Source: Mytilisepta virgata (lineage: Eukaryota; Mollusca; Bivalvia; Mytilida; Mytilidae). Taken from it: 64,000 nt of DNA. The notes beneath the pieces were generated by a model. It did no database searches and was not told the DNA's origin. It worked only from the letters and a program-made list of their open reading frames with translations. Of the stretch, positions 47,585-58,729 are shown one piece after another. A program made the position numbers and the translations under genes. Each line of letters opens with the position of its first letter. Position 1 is the stretch's first letter. The stretch lies in assembly GCA_028015205.1 (NCBI GenBank), contig CM051516.1, positions 58,346,230-58,410,229 of the forward strand, in the 5' to 3' direction.

Positions 47585-50380
47585 ATTTCTAAGGCTCTTC
47601 ATTTTGATGCAGAGGTAGCCCTTAGCTGACTTTGGATACCTGTTTGTTTTAATTGTTTTGATTTTTTATGGTTGTGCTTATTAATTCATCATTATATCTT
47701 TAACCGGTTTTCCAATATTTTGATCATACTTTGAATGAACCCCATCTGTTTAGTGCACGTGGGTGACGAGAAAATGTGCCCTTTATATAAAGGTTGATTT
47801 TATATGTTTTGTACATGACAGGGACAGTTTCACAGTGATTTTAACTGCTTTAACTGTTCACGTGGAATCTTGTTATGTATTCGTTTAAAAATTACCACTG
47901 GGATAAATCTAAGAATGTCTGCAGTAATAAAAAGGAATTTAAAAAAGTGGCTCTTGTTCCAATTTCAAAAGCAATAAAGCACAGGAACAAATGGGTAAAA
48001 TAATTTTTTAAATCCTTGATATGGCAAAGTCCCTTTTTAGATAATATAATAGAAATAGATAAATTATTTAGTTTAGAACATTTAAAATTGGATGTCCGTA
48101 CTAGTTATCCAAAACGAGTATTCTCCCAGGTTTGATCAAATGTATGTCAGAATCAAGAAAAAAATTAAAATAATCATACTGTGAACTCATGCGTATTCAA
48201 GTTTATTACATTTAAGTGGTGAAATAGCGAAATAAAACTCCATAATTCATCGATTGTAATATAAACGTTCGCAAATAGCCACACTAACAACATTAACACA
48301 TAAAATAGTTCAATGGATTACGTTTGTCAATGCAATCAACAAATATATCTTCAAACCAGTATTCCCCCCACTACCAAGCTATAATTTTTTTATTATACCG
48401 AATTAACCCCAATGTTTCTGCTATCATTAACAAACAACAAAATGGATATCAAGACATACAAAAAAATTAACACAGAACACCGCACAAGAAAACAACATAA
48501 TATAGATTAAAACAGATGTCCACTTACATACTTTAAATGCTTAATTATAACGAATCAAACCAATTGCATCTGAAATACAATCTACACACAATATTTGTGT
48601 GATTCTCAATTTTCCAATTTCAAGCTTTTACTCGAGATTTTATTTTTACTGGTATTTTCTTTGTGCCTGTGAAGGGAGGACAATCTGGTATCCAGTTAAT
48701 GAATGAGCAACAAAAAGAATGATGTGAATTTTGAACATGATTATTACTAATAATCCCTACAAAATGAAACTTTATAAAAAGTTCATAATTCATTTTTTTA
48801 TAAAATGAAAACTAAAAAATTGAGTTTTAGAGTTTTAATTTGATTTTTTTTATTCCATCAAAACCTGCAAATACCTTTATTCAGTAAAGTAAATAAACAA
48901 AAATAACAAAATGAATATATTAAAAGGATAAACACATATCAAAAACATTATTTGGACAAGATGTCCTACCTTAAGGGAAGTAACTCTTTAAGATGTGACT
49001 AAAACTGGAGTCAATGTCGGGAATTTGAAAATGGTTTTTCACATCTACTTTGTTTCAATTCCTTTAAATTGATATTATTACAGGAAAAGTACTGAGATTT
49101 CCGAAGAGATGGAATATGATTATAATAAATGAGGAAAACATAATATCATCTTGGCGTTCACATCGATAACCAATCAAATTTAGTTTTACGTACAATAATT
49201 CATATGAGGTATAAAAATACGTAATGAAGAAAAAATTACAACAAGTCCATAATATTGTCATTGCATATACCTTACAAGTGAATATTAATTACCAACAGTA
49301 CAATACAAAACTTTTTTGTTTTTTGTTTCAATTACTAATTAGCTTGCCATATACATGTACATGCATTTACGAATCCATCTTTTGAACGTTAAGTTAACAA
49401 CCTTAAATGTCAACTTTCGCATTGTTTGACTCAAGGTTGTATCCAGCTTGTAAGCCGTCATCCAGATGAAGCCCAAATATGACTATTAACTGTCGCACAG
49501 AGTTACTTGTACGGGTATAGTTCCCCTGATCCATTCGATTATATCAAAGTCTCACTTGATTATACCCCATTCTGTGAAATTATACATATAACTCATGAGA
49601 TACTTTTAACAATTTCTTGGTTTCAAGACAATATCATAAACATTTCATGGGAACATTTCTACATTCTCAGATTCATTTTGGTTAATTGACATTTTCATTT
49701 ATTTCTTAAATACAGACAATCCTCTGATTTCGGAAAGCTGGTTTTAAAGACAATAGTGATATCATTACTTAGTTACTAACTAAAACAACCCCAAATTATA
49801 TTCTAATCCTATTTTCCTAGACTGAAATACAGAGCTCTACATATCCCCAGATAATTTTTGTAACCATGGAGTAATAACCTTCAAAAGATTTCTTAGGGGG
49901 GTAAACTATGCATTTGCTGTGGCCACCCATTATAGGTTTACGTGCGGAACCGTTGTGATGGAAACAATAATTATTTACTGTTGCGATTTCCGAACTTCTG
50001 CTTATAGCCGCTGCGGGAAAAGTGTAGATTTGACTTTTGAAGTCGTATATGACCTTGTTATTAGCGTAAATGACGGTGATACACAGCTTATCTGGAGCTA
50101 TGTGTCTATATTGCAATACTTACAAATGTTAATACGTAATTACAACATCGGTGAAGCACGAAAAATGTCGAAACAGCTTCTAGGTCTGGAATTTTTCACT
50201 GTACAATACAAAACAGATATGACAAGAAACTAGTCCAAGTCAATTTTAATATACTTGTTTTGTAAAAATGGTAACAATATATTAACAAATTAAAGTAGGC
50301 ATGTCAATATCTAAAAGGTATGCAATCAAGGTTGTATTAATAAAATGGTAACATAACAGTTTAATATTACAAATTATTTT
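47585..50380. other. AT-rich interval downstream of the IAP gene
   Basis: No gene supported. Overlapping frames on both strands at 49817-50233 have no recognised domain and cannot both be real; neither is called. Confidence 0.4.
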
Positions 50381-50381
50381 G

Positions 50382-50815
50382 AAGATTTCTTATAAACTGG
50401 TTACATACAAGATACAAATCTTTTGTTCTTTATTTTATAAACTGGTAACATATCAGTTACAAATCTTTTTGTGTATTTATTATAAACTGGTTACATATCA
50501 GTTACAATGTTTTTTGGTCTTTATTTTATAAACTAGTTACATATCCGTTACAAATCTTTTTGGGGCTTTCTTATAAAATGGTTACATATCAGTCACAAAT
50601 CTTTTTGGGTCTTTATTATAAACTGGTTACATACCAGTTACAATGTTTTTTTTTGTCTTTATTTTATAAACTGGTTACATACCAGTTACAAATCTTTTTG
50701 AGGCTTTCTTATAAAATGGTTACATATCAGTTACAATGTGTGTTTTTTTTTTTTTTTTTGGTCTTTATTTTATAAACTAGTTACATACCAGTTACAAATC
50801 TTTTTGGGTCTTTAT
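50382..50815. repeat. ~46-bp minisatellite with a palindrome in each unit
   Basis: 'ttataaactggttacata.cagttacaa' recurs near 50388, 50435, 50480, 50523, 50570, 50614, 50661, 50708 and 50768. Unit spacings are 43-47 bp, with one of 60 caused by a T run. AACTGG and CCAGTT inside each unit are inverted and can form a hairpin. Confidence 0.9.
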
Positions 50816-50898
50816 TATATCACAGAAAAATGAACGTTAAGAATTCTCGTTATTTAATTTGGACTTAAAAATAAACTCGCAAGGCTCGTTTATTATTA
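50813..50898 (-). terminator. Possible polyadenylation signals of the IAP gene
   Basis: On the - strand AATAAA or AATAAT-type hexamers occur near 50890 and 50814, 240-320 bp after the stop codon at 51132. Position fits a short 3' UTR; the true site is not proved. Confidence 0.3.
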
Positions 50899-51131
50899 TA
50901 TCCAAATTAAACAACTTGATTTGATAACAAGCGATATCTAATTCTCACTCATTCTGAAACCTATACTTATAATATCCTTTAAGACAAAATCTTTTTGATA
51001 TTTAAATTACCCTCCCCCAGATATATGTACATAGAAACTAAGATTACAATTCTTCACAGAAAATACAAAAGCAGTGATCTTGTATATTTAGTTATCAAAG
51101 TCATTACCGTTACTAAAGCCTTGAATCTATT

Positions 51132-51352
51132 CTAAATATACGTTCTAATGGCATCTTGAATTTCTCCCCTGCAAATCGGACATTTCTGGTTGGAGAACCT
51201 TAAACGACGACAGCATGACTGACATATGGCAAAATGACCACAGGGTTGTATTGTTATTTCTAATTTGTTCTCTAAACAAACTTTGCACAATAATTGTGGA
51301 TTTACTGGTTCATTTGTTGAAATCGACAAGTTCTCTGTCCCTGTTGTAACTT
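51132..51352 (-). CDS. Inhibitor-of-apoptosis protein, RING-finger exon with stop
   Basis: After the acceptor 'gattattacag' on the - strand, the exon's first two bases complete Glu229. It encodes residues 229-301 of the model. A C3HC4 RING is complete: C251-x2-C254-x11-C266-x-H268-x3-C272-x2-C275-x10-C286-x2-C289, closing with the sequence CPICRGEIQDAIRTYI typical of IAP C-termini. A RING of this type is an E3 ubiquitin ligase module that ubiquitinates bound caspases or the IAP itself. Stop TAG at 51134-51132. The neighbouring upstream exons supply a BIR domain, which makes the IAP (BIRC) assignment firm. Confidence 0.93.
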
Positions 51353-52532
51353 CTGTAATAATCAGCAAAACTTAAAATTCAAATTCATAATTAGCCGTTT
51401 ACTGCACTTATTCAAATTGTGTTTTTTAAAATCTTTTATGTTACTGTAAAGCTAAAATCATTATATGAAAAATCCTTCAGTATCAAGGAGTGTTTTGAAA
51501 TCACTAATAATCCAAGCAAACTATTATCCTCAAATAAAGAATATATTTGATTTGACAAAATTATGAAATACAAACACAAAAACTAAATTTATTTAAAAAC
51601 TTTGGAAAGAAAAAATTCAATCAAACATTTTATAGGCAACGGTAACTTAAATTGAGATGGGAGATATTTAATGAAATTGCAACATTGTGTTACTTATTAT
51701 AAATATGAAAGGGATTCTTGACAATATGAACACTAAACCATTACAAATCTTAATATTTCATTTGTCTATTTATATCAAATCATATTTAATGTGCGATGCA
51801 TTTTCGATATTTTCTCGTTGCTATGCATCTTGATTTTAAAATCCGTTTGTTTAATCATTCGTGCTTACATCTTATATCATACAGATTGCGTTTAAAATTC
51901 TAATCATCCGAATAATATTTATCTACAACTCTGTCTAGAATGGTTGTATTAAAATATGATAAACTAATATTCTAATGTTAAGCTGCTGTACATCACGTTT
52001 GGTTTGAGCAACAAAAAATTACATTTTCGTCCATTCATACCACCGAGTCGATGCCACCGCTGGTAGACTCCAAGTCCCCGAGGGTATCCCCAGCTCAGTT
52101 GCTAGTATTTCGATACTATCCCGAAATTGATACTTAAAATTTACTGTTACAAAATTGTAAAATGTATGAAAACTAAGGAGTATGTCCATCGTGCATAGTT
52201 CTGTCCTTAGATGGTTTTGGCTGTACCCCTTTTGGTCATTTTGGTATTTCTGAATTTGCTCTTCATCCGTTTGGATTGTTGTTTTGTTTTCAACATTTTA
52301 GGCCTCGAGCACAACTGACGAGTCGTAAATCGACGACATGTGCACATCTTGTGCATCAAAATTTGTATCAAAGAATTTTATAATACTATTACGATTATTA
52401 GTCATCTCTAAAGTCAAAGATTAAAAAAATCGAAAATATACCGGCAGCGTCGAAAAAATAAAGTTGTAATTAAAGGTACTCTAAAACATTCAAATAATAA
52501 CGAATTCATTTACAAATAAAATTCATATTTAC

Positions 52533-52548
52533 CTGTCATTTCAATATT
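52533..52548 (-). CDS. Inhibitor-of-apoptosis protein, 16-nt microexon (predicted)
   Basis: Between 'atttttgtag' and 'gtaaatat' on the - strand. It encodes Asn-Ile-Glu-Met-Thr plus one base. It is needed because the BIR exon ends in phase 0 while the RING exon must receive one base; a 16-nt exon at this spot is the only segment I found that satisfies both. With it, the four coding pieces total 906 nt (302 codons). Too short for any similarity, so it rests on splice sites and phase alone. Confidence 0.6.
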
Positions 52549-52886
52549 CTACAAAAATATCACATTTTGTAATATTGAAAGCGCATAAATTGTCAAATTA
52601 TAGTCTATAGACAGATGAGTTATTATAAGTTTGCAATTAAATTAATGTTGTTACAATGTTGTCGAAATCAGAACTCGACATTGTTTTATACTATAAATGT
52701 ACCATATAAAGAACATAAGCGTTCACTTTGTAATGAATGATTTAACCTTTCACAGAAAATAAAATGCTAAAAATCCTCTTCTTTGAATAACCTTCGTTCA
52801 AAACCCCGGACTACTTGCATTCAATTTAAAAAAAAAATTTAATAAGCTTTTTTTCTTCTTTAAGATCAAAATTGTAGTAAACTTAC

Positions 52887-53062
52887 ATTGTTACAACTGT
52901 CAGATTCTAGGTCATTACAAGATCTGATTCCTTGATTTGTAAGTTCTGTGATATAATGGCAGCTTGGTTTTAACTGAAGATGTACAATGATTGGATCGTC
53001 GTCTTGTTTCCATTGTTTATATGTCAGACCACAATGGAAACACGCTGCTATGTCACCAAATC
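52887..53062 (-). CDS. Inhibitor-of-apoptosis protein, second half of the BIR domain
   Basis: The acceptor 'attttcag' ends at 53063 and the donor GTAAGT starts at 52886. The exon gives residues 165-223: GFGDIAACFHCG, then W182, DDDP at 185-188, and the zinc ligands C172-x2-C175-x16-H192-x6-C199, the exact BIR pattern. It joins the AGFFYK of the previous exon through a split Gly codon to form the BIR signature AGFFYKGFGD. BIR domains bind caspases or IAP-binding-motif peptides. The last ~20 residues form a linker. Confidence 0.93.
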
Positions 53063-53780
53063 CTGAAAATAACCATACATGCGTGGATCCAAAATATTCA
53101 AAATATAAACATTCAGAGAAATGAACCTATAAAAACAAATTGCTGAGAAGAACAGCGTGTGAACTGTATTTAGCAGCAGTGACCTTTTTCCTGGCCTTTG
53201 ACCTTGGCCCAAAAATACTGCTCATGTAGCTTGACGGTGTTGTGTCTTTATAACACAGAAGTCAGATTTCTGTACAATTTCCTACATTTTATCTGGATTA
53301 CTTTTTGTCGATGCTTTCCACAAAACGTTGGAAATAATCTTTCTGACAAAAAAGAAGAAGTAAAGAATCCAAATATCCATATGTAAAATCAACGCGCGGG
53401 GTAACAATCATGCTGATTTTCCTTTTTCACCATACATATTTGAGTCGACTGCTCCTCAAAATACTTAAGCTGTTACAAAATACAGTTGATGAATCAATTA
53501 CAGAGTTTCAAAGGAACCCCAAGTTATATCTATCACCAGTACTTTATTTCACTTCCTCATTTACAGTGAACAAACACCAACTGGCGCTTTTCTGTTCTTA
53601 TATTTCCAACTGTTACCGTATTATGATTTGTAGACCAAATTGACACTATCTTATATTTCATAGCAGGTAAATATGTCATATACATACTCCCTATCATCCC
53701 AATGCAGTACTTTCAACCCTTTCTGTAATTATTTTATGATTACCAACTGATAACTTGTAGTTTAATTATATGTTGTGGAC
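53063..53780. other. IAP intron, part without clear repeats
   Basis: AT-rich; open frames at 53198-53386 and 53410-53643 have no recognised domain. Confidence 0.4.
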
Positions 53781-53786
53781 TCTTCG

Positions 53787-54392
53787 GAAGTTCAGCCAGT
53801 ACCTTTAATTTCAGCTTCCGCTACATAGATGATGTTTTATTACTTAACAATTCACGTTTTGGAAATTTCTTACATCTCATCTATCCCAATGAGCTCGAAA
53901 TTAAGGATACCACAGACACTGCCAAGTATGCATCTAATCTTGACCTTCACCTCGAAATTGACACCAGAGGAAGGTTGAATACAAAACTTTATGACATAAG
54001 GGAATGACTTTGACTTTCAAATCGTCAACATCCCATTTTTGAGCGGCAATATTCCAGAAGCGCCGGCGTATGGAGTATATATTTCACAACTCATACGTTA
54101 TTCCAGAGCTTTTGACATATACATTGACTTCCTGGGCAGAGCCCGGTTCCTGGCAGAAAAGTTGGAGTCATCCTTATAAAAATGTTATGGACGTCATCAT
54201 GTCTTGGTTGACAGATATGAAAACAACGGTTTCCCAAATGAAAATGGACCTGTTCCATTGATGTTATCCCTTCCTCATTACGAATTTGACATGGCGGGTG
54301 TCCTGCAGGAAGCAGAGACTGCTTACTCTTTCGGAGCACCTGTGTCTACCCCCGGTTTTTTTTGTTGTTCATATGTTTTTAGTTTTTAATTG
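53787..54392 (+). pseudogene. Reverse transcriptase remnant with YIDD box, copy 1 (in IAP intron)
   Basis: The frame at 53797 reads TFNFSFRYIDDVLLLNNSRF; YIDD at 53821-53832 is the RT catalytic box. It goes on FLHLIYPNELEIKDTTDT and LDLHLEIDTRGRLNTKLYD, hits TGA at 54004-54006, and continues in other frames with conserved bits such as 'CYGRHHVLVDRY'. So there are frameshifts and stops. The source element could be Penelope-like or another RT family, and I cannot decide. It lies antisense to the IAP gene. Confidence 0.75.
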
Positions 54393-54394
54393 TA

Positions 54395-54842
54395 GTGCAT
54401 AAATTCCAAGACTTTCTACATCTTATCTACCCCAGTGAACTTGAAATTAAGGATACTACAGATACACCAAAGTCCGCTTCATATTTGGATTTGTTTCTTG
54501 AAATAGACTATGAGGGACGTTTGAAGACAAAACTTTATGACAAACGTGATGACTTCAACTTTCCTATTGTTAATTTTCCCTTCTTAAGTAGCAATATACC
54601 AGCATCGCCTGCATATGGCGTCTACGTTTCTCAGCTTATCCGATTTTCAAGGGCATGCGTGAGTTAACCTGACTTTCGACAAAGAGGATTACTGCTGTCA
54701 CAAAAGCTTCTTAACCAGGCTTTTATCAGGGATAAGTTGATGTCATCACTTAAGAAATTTTACGGTCGTCATCATGAATTGATTGACCATTACAGTGTTC
54801 CAATATCTAAGATGATGTTGGACCTGTTCCCACTGTCGTAAC
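54395..54842 (+). pseudogene. Reverse transcriptase remnant, copy 2 (5'-truncated)
   Basis: Starts after the YIDD box with DFLHLIYPSELEIKDTTDTP and runs open through LYDKRDDFNFPIVNFPFLSS, AYGVYVSQLIRFSRACVS, a frameshift, then FYGRHHELIDHYSVP to about 54840. The same family as copy 1, in tandem and the same orientation, but better preserved. Confidence 0.75.
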
Positions 54843-55129
54843 CTTTCATGTGCCTCCTACGATTTGTGACTTCCACCGGATTGACTTTGTTGAACTTCAC
54901 GACGGGTGCCGTATACGGAGCAGGAACTGCTTACACTTCCGGAGCACCTGGGTTCACTCCTGGTTTTTATAGGAGTTCGTGTTGTTCATGGTTTTTAGTT
55001 TTCTGTGTTTATTTGTTGTGCTTGTGGTTGTTCGTTTGTCTTCCCGGGTTTGTCTGTCCAATGGATTACGTTTTATTGATTGCTCCTTAGGTATATTTGT
55101 CCTTTTTTTTGTACAGGTTCTTTCCATCA

Positions 55130-56345
55130 TCGCATAGAGTTATATTTCTTCTCTCTTTGTTTAGATACGAGTATAATTATCCATCACTGAAAAGCTAATC
55201 ATATCCAGAATCGCGTGTACTGATTCTTGTTTCCAGTCAATAAGAATTCAAAGTATAAGTTACTACTTAAACGTTTAATATGCTTGGAGAAACCATACAT
55301 CAGTGTGGCAGAAATTATAGGCTGTTAACAGCTTACAAATTTACCATATTACAAAATATTACAAAATACATGTTTTTCCTATATTCACCTCTACAATCGT
55401 ATACAATTATCTTGCTCCACTCTTTGCCTCAAATATCTAGATACATGTAAATGATCCACCACTGAAAAGCAAGTCATATCCACAATCGTGTGCACTGATT
55501 CTTGTTTGCACTCAATAAGAATTCAAAGCATGGCTACTACTTAAATGTTCAATATCCATGTTCAAATCCTTGCAGAAACCATACATCAGTGTGGCAGAAA
55601 TTATATGCAATTAACATGATTAATAGCTTACAAATCTACCATATTATAAAATACATGTTTTTCCTATCTTCACCTCTACAATCGTATACAATTATATTGC
55701 TCCATTCTTTGCCTCAAATAACTTGATACATGTAAATGATCCACCACTGAAAAGCAAGTCATATCCACAATCGTGTGCACTGATTCTTGTTTGCACTCAA
55801 TAAGAATTCAAAGCATGGCGACTACTTAAATGTTCAATATCCATGTTCAAATCCTTGCAGAAACCATACATCAGTGTGGCAGAAATTATATGCAGTTAAC
55901 AGCTTACAAATCTACCATATTACAAAATACATGTTTTTCCTATCTTCTCCTCTACAATCGTATACAATTATCTTGCTCAGTTCTTTGCCTCAAATAAATA
56001 GATACATGTAAATGATCCACCACTGAAAGGCCAGTCATCCATAATCGTTTGCACTGATTCTTGTTTCCAGTCAATGAGAATTGTGAGTATAAGTTACTAC
56101 TTAAACGTTCAATATCCATGTACGAATCCTTGCAGAAACCAAATTTCGTTATTATATGCGGTTAACATTTTACAAATCAAACATATTACAAAATACATGT
56201 TTTTCCTATCTTCACCTGTACAACCGTATACAATTATTTTGCTACATTCTTTGCCTCAAATAAATAGATACATGTAAATGATCCACCACAGAAAAGCCAG
56301 TCATATATCTAAAATCATGTGTACCAGCTGATTACCGAATATTTC
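55130..56345. repeat. ~266-295-bp tandem array in the IAP intron, about four units
   Basis: 'gatccaccactgaaaagc' and variants at about 55159, 55452, 55737, 56014 and 56280. Units share 'tgattcttgtttgcactcaataagaattc', 'gaaaccatacatcagtgtgg' and 'aaatacatgtttttcctatc' segments. Short open frames in each unit are repeat-derived. Confidence 0.9.
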
Positions 56346-56872
56346 CAGTCAATAAGGATTTATGTGATTAAAATTTTATGTACAAATCGTTGAAGAATAT
56401 ACAGTCGATGGTAAATGTATAAGATTATCTTTAACACTACAACTCTGTTATATTAACAAGTAGTGAATCCTGTAGAATTTGAACCAACTGTCCCGTAGCT
56501 TTGACAGTCCTAGTGTGCATTGGAGTTAAACTTGTCCTGTAGCTTTGTAAGTACATGTTTATATACAATTTAAACTTCATTACATTAGACAGACCCTTTA
56601 TTTCAATAAACAGGAAAATTAAGAGATTTTGTAGACAGATAAGCCATTTTGTATAGTTAAAGAATTATTCCTAGATCCTTTGTATTATCTGTATAATTCC
56701 TTTTATACACTTTCCATCAACATTTTTGTAAGGACATAGACAGTACAACAGAAACTTACGGGTTTTGTTTCAATGGATTAAAAACATTGAACTTAGTAAA
56801 ACGCACATTAAAATAAAATGTCTGCAGAATCCAGCATAAGCATTACAAGTGGTCATAAATTGCTACACCTAC
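56346..56872 (-). other. IAP intron, 5' end
   Basis: AT-rich sequence adjoining the donor of the first coding exon. No other feature seen. Confidence 0.5.
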
Positions 56873-57443
56873 CTTTATAAAAGAACCCGGCTTTAGCAAA
56901 CATCCAAACCGGAAGTAGACAAAGTGACACCCAGCCAAGGAAAGATTCAACTCTTAAGCTATATCCAACATAAGCTCTAAATTTGGATCTACTTGCTTTA
57001 TTTTCCCCGTCGGTTTCTTTCTTTGTAAACAACAAGGTTCGCTTTCTTCTATGTTGTATTTCTGCTTGCTTATGAAAATCTGTTTCGTATAGTGATGCTC
57101 CCTGCTGATTCACATAGGTATGTCCATTTGTTAGTGCGGGTGGTTGACTGTCACTGTTCACAGTCTTTGTTTGTCCGGTGAATCCTCTGCTTTGTCCACT
57201 ACAGTAAAGTTGAGCTCGTTGATCAGCAAGTGTATTTAAATTACTGTCAGATACAAAAACACTGTCAAGAGTGTCTGGTTGCGACGACGCATGATGTACC
57301 CCGGAATCAACTACGTCTTGTGTCGTCCCGTAATCACCACCATGTATGCAATATGTTTGTGACATTTTGAAAGATAGTTCTGATCTTTCACTACAGACAT
57401 CACCTTGGTGCCTTCTCGAGAGCAATGTTGAACTTCATCAAAC
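56873..57443 (-). CDS. Inhibitor-of-apoptosis protein, first coding exon (N-terminus and first half of BIR)
   Basis: The exon opens after 'ctttttag' (ends 57444) and closes before GTAGGT (GT at 56872-56871). The start is ATG at 57365-57363; the upstream open stretch lacks an ATG in frame. Residues 1-137 are a polar N-terminal region without recognised domain, including a basic HRRKRTLLFTKK segment. Residues 138-164 are the BIR N-terminal half: R138-x3-F142-x2-W145 and AGFFYK. Whole-gene model: 301 aa, one BIR and one RING, coded on the - strand by exons here and at 52887-53062, 52533-52548 and 51132-51352. A single-BIR plus RING protein is a common form in bivalves, where IAP genes are strongly expanded. 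A short ATG-led frame in the leader (57438 on) could act as an uORF. Confidence 0.88.
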
Positions 57444-57549
57444 CTAAAAAGTGAAAATTTGTTCGAACTAAATATAACCTCACAAAAATAATCTAATATA
57501 TAAAAGTGAATGTCAATTTAAGAATACTTTCTTTTTAAAAATAATTAGG

Positions 57550-58728
57550 GTAAACGATCTTTCTACGACGATCAACCAATATGGCCGCCACACTCCATTT
57601 TAGTTTCACATAGGACCCTATGGGAAATTCATTTAAAAATCTTGTCTGAAACTACTGAGCCAGTGGAACCAAACTTTCAGCAATTGTCCTTAGATGGTCC
57701 TCTTTCAGAATGGTTTCCGATTACCCGGACGATCAACTGAGATGTCCGACACAGCCTAACTTAGTTTAACATAGGACCCTATGGGAAATTCATTTAAAAA
57801 TCTTCTTGTCTGAAACAACAGAGCCAAATGGAACAAGACTTGGTCCTTAGATGGTCCCCTTTCAGAATTGTGTCCGATGGCCGCCACAGCCGAACATAGT
57901 TTAACCTTGGACCCTATGGGAAAATTAATTAATTAAATTCTTTGATACCGGTATTGATGCACAAGATTAAAATACCTTCTTGTCTGAAACTACTGAGTCA
58001 ATTTTTTTGTTTGAAACATCTAAGCCAATTGGAACCAAAATTGACAGAAATGGTTCATAGGTGATTCTCTTTCTGAATTATGTCCGATGACGCAGAATGT
58101 CAACCAAGATTGACGCCACGGCCGAACATAGATTAACATTAGACCCAATGGGAAAATTAAAATCTTGTCTGAAAACACTAAGCCAATTGGAATCAAACTT
58201 GACAGAAATGGTTCATGCCTATTTCAAAATTGTGTCGGATGACCAGGAATGTCAACCAAAATGGCTGCCACAGCCGAACCTAGTTTAACATAGGACCCCA
58301 TGGGAAAGTTCATTTAAAAATCTTAATACTTGGGACTACTTGGCCAATTGGGACCAGACTTGGCAGCAATGGTCATTAGATGGTCCCCTTTCAGAATTGT
58401 GTCCGCTGACCTGTCCTGTCAATCAAGATGGCCACCAAAGCTAAACTTAGTTTAAATTTGGACCCTATGGGAAAATTTAATTTGCAGATCATCATACCTT
58501 ACACTTAGCCATTTGGAACCAGAAGTATGACAGGAATGGCCCTCTTTCAGAATTGTGATTGATAATCTTGAATGTCAACTAAGATGGCCACCACACCCTA
58601 ACTTTGTTTAACATTGTACCTGTGGGAAAATCAGCCAAAATAACTGTTTGACTTAAATTTTCACTCCTGTTGAAGATGGACAAGTTAAATCCAGGTGAGC
58701 GATACGGTCTCTCGAGAGGTTCTTGTTT
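57550..58728 (-). mobile_element. GCTCACCTGG-family element with ~158-bp units, 3'-truncated
   Basis: The right end 'ccaggtgagcgatacggtct' followed by 'ctcgagaggttcttgttt' is the inverted AACAAGAGGCTC end of the family. Units marked by 'gaccctatgggaaa' occur at about 57616, 57776, 57910, 58143, 58293, 58459 and 58618. The phrases 'aagatggccgccac' and 'gaaccaaacttgacag.aatggt' recur. The opposite end is missing. It lies just upstream of the IAP first exon and could overlap its promoter. Confidence 0.75.
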
Positions 58729-58729
58729 A

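Noticed and set aside
55502..56277. Three similar ~70-residue open frames
   Set aside because: They are the same frame in successive ~285-bp tandem units, without splice sites or start context.
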